This document shows positions 1 through 7,259 of a DNA stretch of 8,898 nucleotides, piece after piece. Source of the stretch: DATBFX01 sp036558305 (GTDB lineage Bacteria; Chloroflexota; Chloroflexia; Thermomicrobiales; UBA6265); NCBI GenBank assembly GCA_036558305.1, contig DATBFX010000475.1:1-8898 (forward strand), given 5' to 3'. Under the pieces are notes generated by a model. The model saw nothing but the letters and a program-made list of their open reading frames with translations, searched no databases and was not told the origin of the DNA. Each line of letters opens with the position of its first letter. Position 1 is the first letter of the stretch. A program made the translations under genes and the position numbers.

Positions 1-2
1 CC

Positions 3-2087
3 TGGTCGCCGGTGGCGCCGGGAGCGCGCTGCGGCGCCAGCCAGGACCGGTTCTGCTGTAACGGCGTCTGCTGCGACCACGGGCTGTGCTGCAACGGCTC
101 AACCGGCGCCTGCGAGGAGGGGGGCTGCGTCGCCTGCCTGATCGACGACGTCCCATACGAGCGAGGAAAGGTTAACCCGGCGAACAACTGCGAGTATTGC
201 GACCCGACCACCAGTACCGACGGCTGGACGAGCCTGCCCGACCGCTTCCCTTGCGCCGATAACTGGGAGAAGTCCTGCTGCGGCGGCGTCTGCGCCTGTG
301 GACCGGTTTGCTCGATGCCCGATGGCAAGTATTACTTCGACGGCGAGGCCAACCCCGAGAAGGATTGCGAGGTCTGCAAGTATCACGTCGACCGCCTCTC
401 CTGGTCGGTCGCGGACGACCACTTTCCCTGCGGCGATGTCTTCGGCCAGGAGTGCTGCCGTGGCGTCTGCTGCGCGGACGGGGATTGCTGCTACGACGGG
501 AACTGCCTGAAGTGCGGCGGCTGCACGATCGACGACGTGTTCTACCCGGACCAGAGGATCCACCCGACCAACGACTGCCAGTATTGCGACATCAGCGTCA
601 GTGTCACGTCCTGGACCGACGTCGATGCCAACGCGGTCTGCGGTCTCAACGGCGACCAGTTCTGCTGCAACGGCGACTGCTGCGAACTCGGCTCCTGCTG
701 CAACCAGGACGGCGCCTGTGCGGCGCAGGTCGTCGGCATCTGCGACGGGTGCGTGATCGAAGAACGGTTCTATCGGTCGAACGCCCTGAACCCCGAGTCC
801 AACTGTCAGTATTGCCACCCGGAGACGAGCACCGACGCGTGGACATCCATGGACGACGATACGCTCTGCGGCGATGACTTCGACCAGCGCTGTTGCGCCG
901 GCGTCTGCTGCGACAAGCTCGCCTGCTGCAACGAGGACCGGGTCTGCGAGGAATTCGGCTCCCTCGTCTGCGCCGACTGCCGGATCGACCGCGCCGGCTA
1001 CCTCGACGGTGACCCCAACCCGGACGTGGACTGCCAGATCTGCGACCCGTCGCGCAGCGACAGCACCTGGTCGGAGGCCGACGAAGACTCGCCCTGTGGC
1101 CCGAATCGCGACCGGTTCTGCTGCGCCGGGGTCTGCTGCCCGCCGGCGGAGTGTTGCACCCCTCAGGGAACCTGCGACCGATGCGAATGCTCGACCGAAG
1201 CCAGTGCTGCCGGTCTTCGCGCCAGCCTGACCGGCGCCTGCGATGTCTGTTGCGGCGGTCTCTGTTGTAGCGCCGACGAGTGCTGCGGCGACGACGATCT
1301 GTGCGGACCGTGTGCCCCCGGTTGCACCATCGACGGCGTTCACTACGACGATGGCCAGAGCCCCCCGGAATTCTTCTGCTTGGTCTGCAACCCAGCCTTC
1401 CCGACGGTGTGGTCGCCGCGGTTCCACCCGGACTGCCCGCCTCCCTGCACCATCGACGGCGTCCTCTACCCCTATAACGCCATCAACCCGGACAACCCGT
1501 GCCAGCGTTGCCGCGGCGGATCGTCCTGGTCGCCGTCCGATGCCTTGTTCTGCGACGACGCCCAGGAACGGGCTTGCTGCAATGGTGCCTGCTGCAATCC
1601 CGGCGAGTGCTGCACCGAGGCCGGGACCTGCGGCAGCAATGCCTGCGAATCAGAGGGTTGCACGATCGACGGGGTCCAGCACGCCAACGGTACGGTCAAT
1701 CCGGACAATGTGTGCCAGCGCTGCGACGAGACCGTCAGCAAGACGACGTGGTCGCCCAACGGCATCGGTCACTGCGGCCCGAACGGAGACCAGTGGTGCT
1801 GCGACGGCGTCTGCTGCGCGCTCGGCGACTGCTGCAATCAAGGCGTCTGCGATCCCAACCTCTGCCCCACCTGCGCCATCGACGGCGTCCTCTACACCAC
1901 CGGCGACCGCAACCCGGCGAATGGCTGCCAGGTCTGCGATGACCGTGCCAGCAAGACGTCGTGGTCGCTCATCCCGGCCAACAACTATTGCGACGACAAC
2001 CACGACCGCGTCTGCTGCGTCGGTATCTGTTGCGGTCCTGGACAGGTATGCGTCTCCCTCGGCGGCGACCATTGTGGGACGCTCTAG
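3..2087 (+). CDS. Large Cys-rich tandem-repeat protein, 5'-partial, probably secreted
   Basis: The frame is open to the left edge. The codons before the GTG at 12 read W-S-P, which matches the 'WSP' that precedes the Cys-pair block in later repeats, so GTG 12 is an internal valine and the true start and any signal peptide lie outside the window. Numbering from codon 12, the 691 residues hold about 113 Cys (16%). They form nine units starting at C42, C100, C171, C247, C323, C438, C479, C550 and C621, plus the tail of an earlier unit. Each unit has a module A (C-x-IDG-x2-Y...NP-x-N-x-CQ-x-CD...W-S/T) followed by a module B (CG...D-x-x-CC-x-G-VCC-x4-CC...C). Lys is scarce and Asp common. The C-terminus (GDHCGTL) has no membrane anchor or sorting motif. 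Function is unknown. The Cys pairs with conserved Trp, Tyr and Asn-Pro suggest a disulfide-stabilised extracellular stalk or adhesin rather than a metal-binding protein (inference). Similar 'NP-x-N-x-CQ-x-C' repeats occur, from memory, in myxobacterial and animal extracellular proteins. Confidence 0.85.
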   Translation, partial: WSPVAPGARCGASQDRFCCNGVCCDHGLCCNGSTGACEEGGCVACLIDDVPYERGKVNPANNCEYCDPTTSTDGWTSLPDRFPCADNWEKSCCGGVCACGPVCSMPDGKYYFDGEANPEKDCEVCKYHVDRLSWSVADDHFPCGDVFGQECCRGVCCADGDCCYDGNCLKCGGCTIDDVFYPDQRIHPTNDCQYCDISVSVTSWTDVDANAVCGLNGDQFCCNGDCCELGSCCNQDGACAAQVVGICDGCVIEERFYRSNALNPESNCQYCHPETSTDAWTSMDDDTLCGDDFDQRCCAGVCCDKLACCNEDRVCEEFGSLVCADCRIDRAGYLDGDPNPDVDCQICDPSRSDSTWSEADEDSPCGPNRDRFCCAGVCCPPAECCTPQGTCDRCECSTEASAAGLRASLTGACDVCCGGLCCSADECCGDDDLCGPCAPGCTIDGVHYDDGQSPPEFFCLVCNPAFPTVWSPRFHPDCPPPCTIDGVLYPYNAINPDNPCQRCRGGSSWSPSDALFCDDAQERACCNGACCNPGECCTEAGTCGSNACESEGCTIDGVQHANGTVNPDNVCQRCDETVSKTTWSPNGIGHCGPNGDQWCCDGVCCALGDCCNQGVCDPNLCPTCAIDGVLYTTGDRNPANGCQVCDDRASKTSWSLIPANNYCDDNHDRVCCVGICCGPGQVCVSLGGDHCGTL
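42..2087 (+). repeat. In-frame tandem repeats coding for ~71-76-residue Cys-rich units
   Basis: Unit starts in the protein are spaced 58, 71, 76, 76, 115, 41, 71 and 71 residues apart. The DNA copies have diverged, but short exact identities remain: the 20-base segment at 1450-1469 recurs exactly at 1876-1895 (coding for the IDGVLY core of units seven and nine). The 115-residue unit carries an extra Cys-pair block, and the 41-residue unit lacks that block altogether. Confidence 0.8.
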
Positions 2088-2126
2088 TCGGTCCATCCGC
2101 CGGCGGTGGGAGTCCTTCGACGATGC

Positions 2127-2163
2127 GGTGGGCATCCGCGCGGGCCGGGCGCGGATGCCCACC
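2127..2163 (+). terminator. Perfect 15-bp hairpin after the Cys-rich gene
   Basis: Arms 2127-2141 and 2149-2163 are perfect reverse complements (GGTGGGCATCCGCGC on the left) with a 7-base loop. It lies 40 bases after the stop and ahead of the padR promoter, so it probably ends transcription of the Cys-rich gene. There is no T-run on either side, so it is not a classic intrinsic terminator. It could equally be a REP-type palindrome or an mRNA 3'-end stabiliser. Confidence 0.5.
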
Positions 2164-2195
2164 AACTCACCCGGTGCCCCGAAACAAATCGAGTC

Positions 2196-2224
2196 TTGAC
2201 GGCCCGCCCCGCGTGATATATACT
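2196..2224 (+). promoter_or_regulatory. Sigma-70-like promoter of the PadR/ABC operon
   Basis: A -35 TTGACG (2196-2201) and a -10 TATACT (2219-2224) are separated by 17 bases; each box has one mismatch to consensus. Transcription would start near 2230-2232, immediately before the ATG at 2233. Confidence 0.7.
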
Positions 2225-2239
2225 CGCTATCTATGCGAG
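2223..2239 (+). promoter_or_regulatory. Candidate PadR operator over the start codon
   Basis: CTCGC (2223-2227) and GCGAG (2235-2239) form a perfect 5-bp inverted repeat with a 7-base spacer that contains most of the start codon and overlaps the end of the -10 box. PadR proteins often repress their own promoter, so this is a plausible autoregulatory site. The arms are short, and the site does not match the ATGT...ACAT pattern described for some PadR proteins. Confidence 0.35.
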
Positions 2240-2748
2240 AGCTCTTCCTCACCCTTTTGACCGGCCGCAGTGCCTACGGCTACGAGCTTCGGCAGACGCT
2301 CGAACGCGAGTTCGGCGATCTCCTGCCGACGCTGAACGCCGGTCAGATCTACACCACGCTCGCGCGGCTCGAGCGGGACGGCCTGGTCGTCGGTCACGAC
2401 GTCCCGGCGGACACCCGTGGCAAACGCGTCTACGCGCTCACCGATGCGGGGAGGGCGGTCCTCTCGGAATGGATCGAGACCCCCGTCCCCGGAGCGCGGC
2501 TCAAGGACGAGTTCTTCATGAAACTCGTGCTCGTCGCGGGAGCCGGTCTCGCCGAGCCGCGGAAACTGCTCGAAGGGCAGCGCCGCGAGTACCTCCAGTC
2601 GCTGCGCGACCTCGACGACTTGCTGGAGACGCGGGCGAAGAGCGCCACCGCCGAGCTGCTCGTGGAAGGCGCGATGCTTCATCTCAAAGCGGATCTGGAA
2701 TGGCTCGACATGATCGAACAACGGATCCCGGAGGTTCCATCCTCGTGA
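2233..2748 (+). CDS. PadR family transcriptional regulator
   Basis: The 171-residue protein has a PadR winged helix at about residues 1-75: 'MRELFLTLLTGRSAYGYEL' opens the domain, 'LNAGQIYTTLARLERDGLV' contains the recognition helix, and 'KRVYALTDAGR' is the wing. A mostly helical C-terminal part (about 90-165) fits the family's dimerisation region. The ATG at 2233 is chosen because the family's conserved N-terminus begins exactly there, although no ribosome site precedes it; the predicted promoter makes the message nearly or fully leaderless. The gene is first in an operon with an ABC ATPase and an FtsX-like permease, and its stop overlaps the next start as GTGA. PadR members beside exporters usually repress the exporter and respond to its substrate or a related small molecule. 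The ligand cannot be read from the sequence. Confidence 0.93.
   Translation: MRELFLTLLTGRSAYGYELRQTLEREFGDLLPTLNAGQIYTTLARLERDGLVVGHDVPADTRGKRVYALTDAGRAVLSEWIETPVPGARLKDEFFMKLVLVAGAGLAEPRKLLEGQRREYLQSLRDLDDLLETRAKSATAELLVEGAMLHLKADLEWLDMIEQRIPEVPSS
2730..2734 (+). promoter_or_regulatory. Ribosome binding site fixing the ABC ATPase start
   Basis: GGAGG inside the 3' end of the PadR gene lies 10 bases before the GTG at 2745. It supports this GTG over in-frame starts further upstream, which would extend the ATPase through PadR coding sequence. Confidence 0.6.
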
Positions 2749-3476
2749 CAAACGTCGTCGAAGCACGCGGCCTCTCGAAGGATTACGGAACCGGCGACTC
2801 ACGGGTCTCCGCCCTGCGCTCGGTCGATATCGCCGTCGAGCGTGGCGCATTCGTGGCGATCATGGGACCCAGCGGTTGCGGCAAGTCGACGCTGTTGAAC
2901 GTTCTGGCCGGTCTCGACCGTCCCACCGCGGGTGAGGTCTGGCTGGACGGTGAGCGCATCGACGAGCTCGGCGAGGCCGATCTCGCGCGACTCCGCCGGC
3001 GAAAAGTCGGGTTCGTGTTCCAGTCCTTCAATCTGATTCCCACCCTCTCCGCGGGCGAGAACGTCGAGTTACCGCTTAGACTGGCCGGCCGGCGACGGCG
3101 CGACGCCCGCCGGACCGCCAATCGGTTGCTCGCGGAGCTCGGCATCGAAAACAGGCGCAACACCGCCCCGGCCGTCCTCTCGGGCGGCGAACAACAGCGT
3201 GTCGCGCTGGCACGCGCGCTGGCCAATACTCCGGACATCGTCTTCGCCGACGAACCGACCGGGAACCTCGATTCCGTGGCCGCCAGGGAGGTGCTTGGAC
3301 TCCTTCGCGGCGTCCGCGAACGCGGGCAGACGCTGCTGGTCGCCACCCACGATGCACGGGTCGCCGCAGCGGCGGATCGCGTCATCACGCTACGCGATGG
3401 TCGGGTGAGCAACGAAACGGCCCTTGGCGCGGTTCGCGAGGTCGCGCAACTCCTCGAGCTCGGCGGCCGGACATGA
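2745..3476 (+). CDS. ABC transporter ATP-binding protein, MacB/LolD type
   Basis: The protein is 243 residues, the usual length for this class. Seen in order: Walker A GPSGCGKST (41-49), Q-loop FQSFNL (Q93), signature LSGGEQQR (145-152), Walker B IVFADEP (165-171, catalytic Glu170), D-loop GNLD (173-176) and switch His202 (ATHD). 'ADEPTGNLD' and 'FQSFNLIPTLSAGENVELPL' are typical of the MacB/LolD/FtsE-like group that pairs with FtsX-fold permeases. It powers the permease encoded next, and the motifs are intact, so it should hydrolyse ATP. The GTG start overlaps the PadR stop as GTGA, and its own stop overlaps the permease start as ATGA, so the three genes are probably translationally coupled. 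A longer in-frame opening upstream is an artefact of high GC content. The substrate is unknown; candidates from the class are antimicrobial peptides, macrolide-like compounds or lipoproteins. Confidence 0.95.
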   Translation: MTNVVEARGLSKDYGTGDSRVSALRSVDIAVERGAFVAIMGPSGCGKSTLLNVLAGLDRPTAGEVWLDGERIDELGEADLARLRRRKVGFVFQSFNLIPTLSAGENVELPLRLAGRRRRDARRTANRLLAELGIENRRNTAPAVLSGGEQQRVALARALANTPDIVFADEPTGNLDSVAAREVLGLLRGVRERGQTLLVATHDARVAAAADRVITLRDGRVSNETALGAVREVAQLLELGGRT

Positions 3477-5230
3477 TCGCGACGCTCTTCAAGCTGTCGT
3501 TCTCCGGCATCCGATCGCGTCTCCTGGCGAGCCTCTTGACCATCTTCCTGACCGGAGCCGCGGCGGCCACAATCGTGCTCACCCTCGAAGTCGGCGCGAC
3601 GGCGCGTGACCCGTGGTTGCGAACCTTCGACGCCGCCCACGGAGCTCACGTGCTCGCGTGGGTCACGTCGGAGGCCGAAGCGCGGACCATTTCGAACCTC
3701 TCCGGTGTCGCCGAAAGCGATCGTCCCACGCCGATCGCAACGGCGACCATGACCGTCGACGGGAAACACGTGCGGGTGTTTCTTGCCGGCCAGGATAGCC
3801 AACCGCAGATCAACGTCCCGGTCCCGATCGAGGGCTCCGGGGTCAGCGCGGGAACGATCGTCCTCGAACACAGTCTCGCCCAGGCGCTCGGCATCTCGGT
3901 CGGAGACTCGCTCACGTTCGAGACGCCGTCGGGACCGATCCAACTCGACGTGGTGGGCACCGCCGTCTCCCCCAGCCAGTCGCGCTATCCCCGGAGCAAT
4001 CCTGGTCTGGCGTGGGTGACGCGGACGACCCTCGAGCAGGTCGTCCCCGATCAAGGGAACTGGCGCTGGCTCGAAGCCGTCCGCCTCGCGGATCCGTCGT
4101 CTGCTCCGGCATTCGCCGCATCGGCCTACCGGCTCTTCCCACCCCAGACCGTTTCGCTCCTACCCTGGCAGGATCAGCAGGCCGAAGCGCTGCGTGAAGC
4201 CGATCCCATCAAGGTCATCGTGACCGTGTATTCGCTCCTGTTGCTCATCGTCAGCGTCGCCGTGATCGCGATCCTCATCGGCGCTCGCGTGAGCGGGCAA
4301 TATCGCGAGATCGGGCTTCTGAAAACCGTCGGCCTGACACCACGGCAAGTCAGCACGGTGTTCGCGATCGAAGTCGCGACGCTCGGCCTCGTCGGCATCG
4401 TCGTCGGCTTCGTGCCCGGCGCGCTGCTGGCGCCGCGACTCGCGGCACCCGCTGCCGAGACGCTTCTGAGTTCACCGAACGTCGCGGCAAACCCGTGGCA
4501 CATCCTCGTCGCGGGCGTGGTGATCCTCCCGGTCATCGTCGTCAGCGCCTTCGTCTCGGCCAGGAGGAGTACCCGTTCGACGGTTCTGCAGGCGATCCGC
4601 TCGGGTACCCTGGTTCCCGCCTCGGGATCCAGGCTCGGACGCGCGATCGTGGCGTCCACGTTGCCGCTCCCGATGATGCTCGGCATGCGCGACCTGCTCG
4701 CCAGGAGGCATCGCGCCATCTGGCTGATGTTCGCGATCGTCGTCAACGGGACGGCGATGGTCGCGACGCTCTCCATGCAAGCCGCACTCAGTGCCCGCCC
4801 GAGCGGTGAGGTGAGCGACGTGCCCGGCGAACTGCCCGCGCTCGTGTTCACACTCGACGTCGTGCTGGCGGTGATCACGTTGAGCGCACTGGTGGCGGTC
4901 TCCCTGCTGTCGATCCGCGAACGCGTCAAGGATTTTGGCGTGCTGCGAGTGATCGGCCTAACCCCGAATCAAGTGACATCGAGTCTCGTCGGTGTGCATT
5001 CGGCCATCGCCCTCGTCTCGTCGCTCATCTCGATTCCGGCGGGCGTGGGGTTGTACCTGGCGATCTACTGGCTGGCAAGCGGCTCCTCGGACACGAGCGT
5101 CGTCTCTACCCCCTGGTGGTGGCTGCTTGCGGTCCCGATCACGATCCCGCTCGCGACCGCCGTCGCTTCGAGTCTTCCCGCACGTCTTGCCGCCCAAATC
5201 CCGCCCGCGGATGCCGTCCGCTACGAATGA
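3473..5230 (+). CDS. FtsX-like ABC transporter permease
   Basis: The 585-residue protein has a first membrane segment at about 18-39 and an extracytoplasmic MacB_PCD-like domain at about 40-245 (with 'LEHSLAQALGISVGDSLTF', a common pattern in that domain). Three segments follow at about 246-270, 296-320 and 343-363, then four more at about 415-437, 459-481, 507-533 and 548-568. The two FtsX cores are marked by the paired motifs 'REIGLLKTVGLTPRQV' (278-293) and 'KDFGVLRVIGLTPNQV' (486-501), which are probable coupling regions to the ATPase. The C-terminus 'PPADAVRYE' is typical of the family. The second half has only about 20 residues between its first two membrane segments, so it lacks a second large outer domain. 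No membrane fusion protein gene is nearby, so a tripartite MacAB pump is not indicated. It probably forms a dimeric or internally duplicated exporter or extruder with the preceding ATPase. Confidence 0.92.
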   Translation: MIATLFKLSFSGIRSRLLASLLTIFLTGAAAATIVLTLEVGATARDPWLRTFDAAHGAHVLAWVTSEAEARTISNLSGVAESDRPTPIATATMTVDGKHVRVFLAGQDSQPQINVPVPIEGSGVSAGTIVLEHSLAQALGISVGDSLTFETPSGPIQLDVVGTAVSPSQSRYPRSNPGLAWVTRTTLEQVVPDQGNWRWLEAVRLADPSSAPAFAASAYRLFPPQTVSLLPWQDQQAEALREADPIKVIVTVYSLLLLIVSVAVIAILIGARVSGQYREIGLLKTVGLTPRQVSTVFAIEVATLGLVGIVVGFVPGALLAPRLAAPAAETLLSSPNVAANPWHILVAGVVILPVIVVSAFVSARRSTRSTVLQAIRSGTLVPASGSRLGRAIVASTLPLPMMLGMRDLLARRHRAIWLMFAIVVNGTAMVATLSMQAALSARPSGEVSDVPGELPALVFTLDVVLAVITLSALVAVSLLSIRERVKDFGVLRVIGLTPNQVTSSLVGVHSAIALVSSLISIPAGVGLYLAIYWLASGSSDTSVVSTPWWWLLAVPITIPLATAVASSLPARLAAQIPPADAVRYE

Positions 5231-5315
5231 CTTCTTCCCTGCGGCGCTGAGAAACATGTGAGACGGGAAAGTCACGTGCTTACTGCCTAAGAGCGGATGG
5301 CGGATGAGACGGCCT

Positions 5316-5348
5316 TCGTAGGGGTCGTAGGGGCGGACCGCCCCTACG
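5316..5348. repeat. GGGGCGG palindrome with a 9-bp tandem repeat (REP-like) in a convergent gap
   Basis: TCGTAGGGG occurs twice in tandem (5316-5324 and 5325-5333). The second copy opens a perfect 11-bp inverted repeat, CGTAGGGGCGG (5326-5336) against CCGCCCCTACG (5338-5348), around one central A. It sits between two converging operons, so it could end transcription in both directions. Similar GTAGGGGCG palindromes are, from memory, dispersed in many GC-rich genomes. The rest of 5231-5396 shows nothing gene-like. Confidence 0.6.
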
Positions 5349-5396
5349 CACAACGCGGTCCGGCTCCTTGAAATGCGGCGTAACCCCCGGTTTCGT

Positions 5397-6203
5397 TCAC
5401 TCCGTCCGCGTGAACGCGTACGTCGCCGCGCCGACCGCGGCCACCGCGAAACCGCTGACGACCACCACGTCGAGCCAGGTCGGGTAGGTCCAGACGCCAA
5501 CCAAAATGCCGCGCACGAGATCGACGCCGTACGAGAGCGGATTGAGGTGGGAGATGGTTTGCAACCACTGCGGCGCGCGGTTGAGGGGGAACTGGGCGGC
5601 GCTCGTGAAGTAGAGGGGCAAGATCACGAAGTTGTTGATGGTGCCGAATCCCTCGAACGAGGTCATCCGCGCCGCCATCACGATCCCGACGCCGGTTAGC
5701 CCCAGCCCCATCACCAGCAAGACGACGAGACACGCGACGACCCGCCAGGGTGACGGCCAGATACCGGCGAAGGGAGCGAACAGGAAGACGATCGCGGCCT
5801 GGACGGTGGCGATGGTGGCGCCGGCCAGCGCCTTGCCGATCGCGACCGAGGTCCGTGGGATCGGCGCCACCAGGATCTCCTTGAGGAACCCGAATTCCCG
5901 ATCGAAGATGATGCTAATCGCGGTCTGCAACGAGGAGAAGATGACCGCCATCGCCAGCATGCCGGGGAAGACGAATTCCAGGTAGGTGATACCGCCGGGG
6001 ACGATGACCGAACCCCGCAGTCCCGCCCCGAGCACGAACAACCAGACGACGGTCCGCGCCAGTGAGCCGTAGAGCTGGGCCCGCTCGCGGAAGTAGCGGA
6101 CGAGATCGCGCTGGCAAAGCATCGCGATCGCTTCGAGGTCGACGATCCGACCGAGCCGGTTCGCACCCGATCGCCCCGGCCGCACCGAAAGTGCCGTCGC
6201 CAT
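5397..6203 (-). CDS. ABC-2 type transporter permease (DrrB-like)
   Basis: The 268-residue protein is the normal length for ABC-2 permeases of the DrrB/NodJ group. Six membrane segments are visible at about 47-62, 75-100, 123-147, 152-176, 187-205 and 246-264. Family landmarks are the cytoplasmic N-terminal 'CQRDLVRYFRER', the loop 'DREFGFLKEILVAP' (101-114) and 'NPLSYGVDLVRG' (221-232). The ATG at 6203 abuts the TAG of the ATPase gene (TAGATG, no gap), and an AGGAGG lies 9 bases upstream inside the ATPase coding end, which fixes the start and implies coupled translation. It forms the membrane channel for the ATPase encoded just before it; two copies are expected per transporter. Relatives export drugs such as daunorubicin, polysaccharides or lipids. 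The substrate here cannot be told. It is the last gene of the operon and runs toward the FtsX-like permease. Confidence 0.94.
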   Translation of the reverse strand: MATALSVRPGRSGANRLGRIVDLEAIAMLCQRDLVRYFRERAQLYGSLARTVVWLFVLGAGLRGSVIVPGGITYLEFVFPGMLAMAVIFSSLQTAISIIFDREFGFLKEILVAPIPRTSVAIGKALAGATIATVQAAIVFLFAPFAGIWPSPWRVVACLVVLLVMGLGLTGVGIVMAARMTSFEGFGTINNFVILPLYFTSAAQFPLNRAPQWLQTISHLNPLSYGVDLVRGILVGVWTYPTWLDVVVVSGFAVAAVGAATYAFTRTE

Positions 6204-7259
6204 CTATGCTCCCCTCCTGCCGCGTCGCCGCAGCGCCGCTTTCAGGTGCTCCCGGCTGTCGACCGACTCCTCCCGGATCGCCCGCCCGGTCAGGCGGAGG
6301 AAGACGTCGTTCAGGGTCGGTTTCGCGATGTCGATCGAGCGAACCGTCACCGGCATCCGCACCAGGAGCGACGGTACGAACTCGTCCGCCGCCGTGACTT
6401 CGATGCGCAGACGACCGTCTTCCTGCACCGGAGTCAGTCCCTCTTCATCTTTCAGCCAGGTCGTGGCCGCCTGATCGTCCACCGTGCGGAGACGGACCAC
6501 GTCGCCGCCGATCGAGGCTTTCAACGCGGCGGGCGTGTCGAGGGCGATCAGGTGGGCGTGATCCATGATGCCGATCCGGTCGCACTGGTCGGCTTCGTCC
6601 ATGTAGTGGGTTGTCATAAAGACCGTGATCCCCTCGCGCCGCCGCAGGTCGTGGACGTGCTCCCAGATCCGCTCCCGGGTCTGGGGATCGAGCCCGACCG
6701 TCGGTTCGTCGAGGAAAAGCACGGCGGGGTGGTGGAGCAAACCGCGGGCGATCTCCAGACGCCGCTTCATCCCCCCCGAAAACTGCCGCACCTTGTCGCC
6801 CGCCCGATCGGTCAGATCGACCATCGCCAGGACCTGGGCAATCCGCGCGGCGCGCTCGGCACGGGGGACGTGGTAGATCATGCAATGGAAGCGCAGATTC
6901 TCCTCGGCCGTGATCCGATCGTCGAGACTGTAGTCCTGAAACACGATCCCGATCGATTCCCGCACCCGCGCCGGCTCCTCGGTGACCTCGTGGCCGTTGA
7001 CGAACGCCGCACCCGCCGTCGGGCGGAGGAGCGTGCAGAGCATCTTGATCGTCGTGCTCTTCCCCGCCCCGTTCGGCCCGAGGAACCCGAACAATTCCCC
7101 CGGCGCCACCGCAAACGAGAGATCGTCGACCGCGATGAACTCCTCGTACCGGCGCGTCAGACCGCGCACCTCGATCGCGGCCGTCGATGCGCCGGCGGCG
7201 ATCGACGGCGAAAACGGTTCCGGACGGAGATCGGTCTCCGCGATGACTGCCGCCGTCAT
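6204..7259 (-). CDS. ABC transporter ATP-binding protein, daunorubicin-resistance (DrrA) type
   Basis: The 351-residue protein has a nucleotide-binding domain at about 29-245: Walker A GPNGAGKST (61-69), Q-loop Q108 (VFQDYSLDD), signature FSGGMKRR (160-167), Walker B VLFLDEP (180-186, Glu185), D-loop VGLD (188-191) and switch His218 (MTTHYMDEA). 'FQDYSLDDRITAEENL', 'EPTVGLDPQTRERIWEHV' and 'PTLNDVFLRLTGR' are hallmarks of the DrrA branch. A C-terminal extension (about 255-330) fits the DUF4162-type accessory domain. About 28 residues precede the first beta strand and look disordered. The ATG overlaps the stop of the MarR gene as ATGA, and the stop abuts the ABC-2 permease start. It is the motor of the exporter made with that permease. 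The motifs are intact, so activity is expected. Confidence 0.95.
   Translation of the reverse strand: MTAAVIAETDLRPEPFSPSIAAGASTAAIEVRGLTRRYEEFIAVDDLSFAVAPGELFGFLGPNGAGKSTTIKMLCTLLRPTAGAAFVNGHEVTEEPARVRESIGIVFQDYSLDDRITAEENLRFHCMIYHVPRAERAARIAQVLAMVDLTDRAGDKVRQFSGGMKRRLEIARGLLHHPAVLFLDEPTVGLDPQTRERIWEHVHDLRRREGITVFMTTHYMDEADQCDRIGIMDHAHLIALDTPAALKASIGGDVVRLRTVDDQAATTWLKDEEGLTPVQEDGRLRIEVTAADEFVPSLLVRMPVTVRSIDIAKPTLNDVFLRLTGRAIREESVDSREHLKAALRRRGRRGA

Noticed and set aside
99..1427. 442-codon open frame on the minus strand
   Set aside because: It lies wholly antisense to the Cys-rich gene, is dominated by Ala, Val and Arg, and shows no domain. It exists because the sense repeats lack the triplets that would give antisense stops.
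12..2087. GTG at 12 as the true start of the Cys-rich gene
   Set aside because: The upstream codons W-S-P continue the repeat pattern, there is no ribosome site, and a mature repeat cannot start an exported protein without a signal peptide.
42..2087. Metallothionein or tryptophan synthase naming for the Cys-rich protein
   Set aside because: Metallothioneins are short and lack the conserved aromatic and Asn-Pro residues seen here. Similar repeats are, from memory, sometimes labelled tryptophan synthase in databases, but nothing here resembles that enzyme.
1243..2199. 318-codon open frame on the plus strand in another frame
   Set aside because: It is a Ser/Arg/Thr/Ala-rich shadow of the Cys-rich repeats and runs past the real stop into the hairpin region.
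2783..4054. 423-codon open frame on the minus strand
   Set aside because: It is antisense to two genes with intact ABC and FtsX motifs, and its product is Arg/Ser-rich with no recognisable domain.
5394..5416. CGTTCAC/GTGAACG inverted repeat at the end of the ABC-2 permease gene
   Set aside because: It overlaps the last codons and stop of the gene and has only 7-bp arms. It might help termination, but the stronger palindrome at 5326-5348 is a better candidate.
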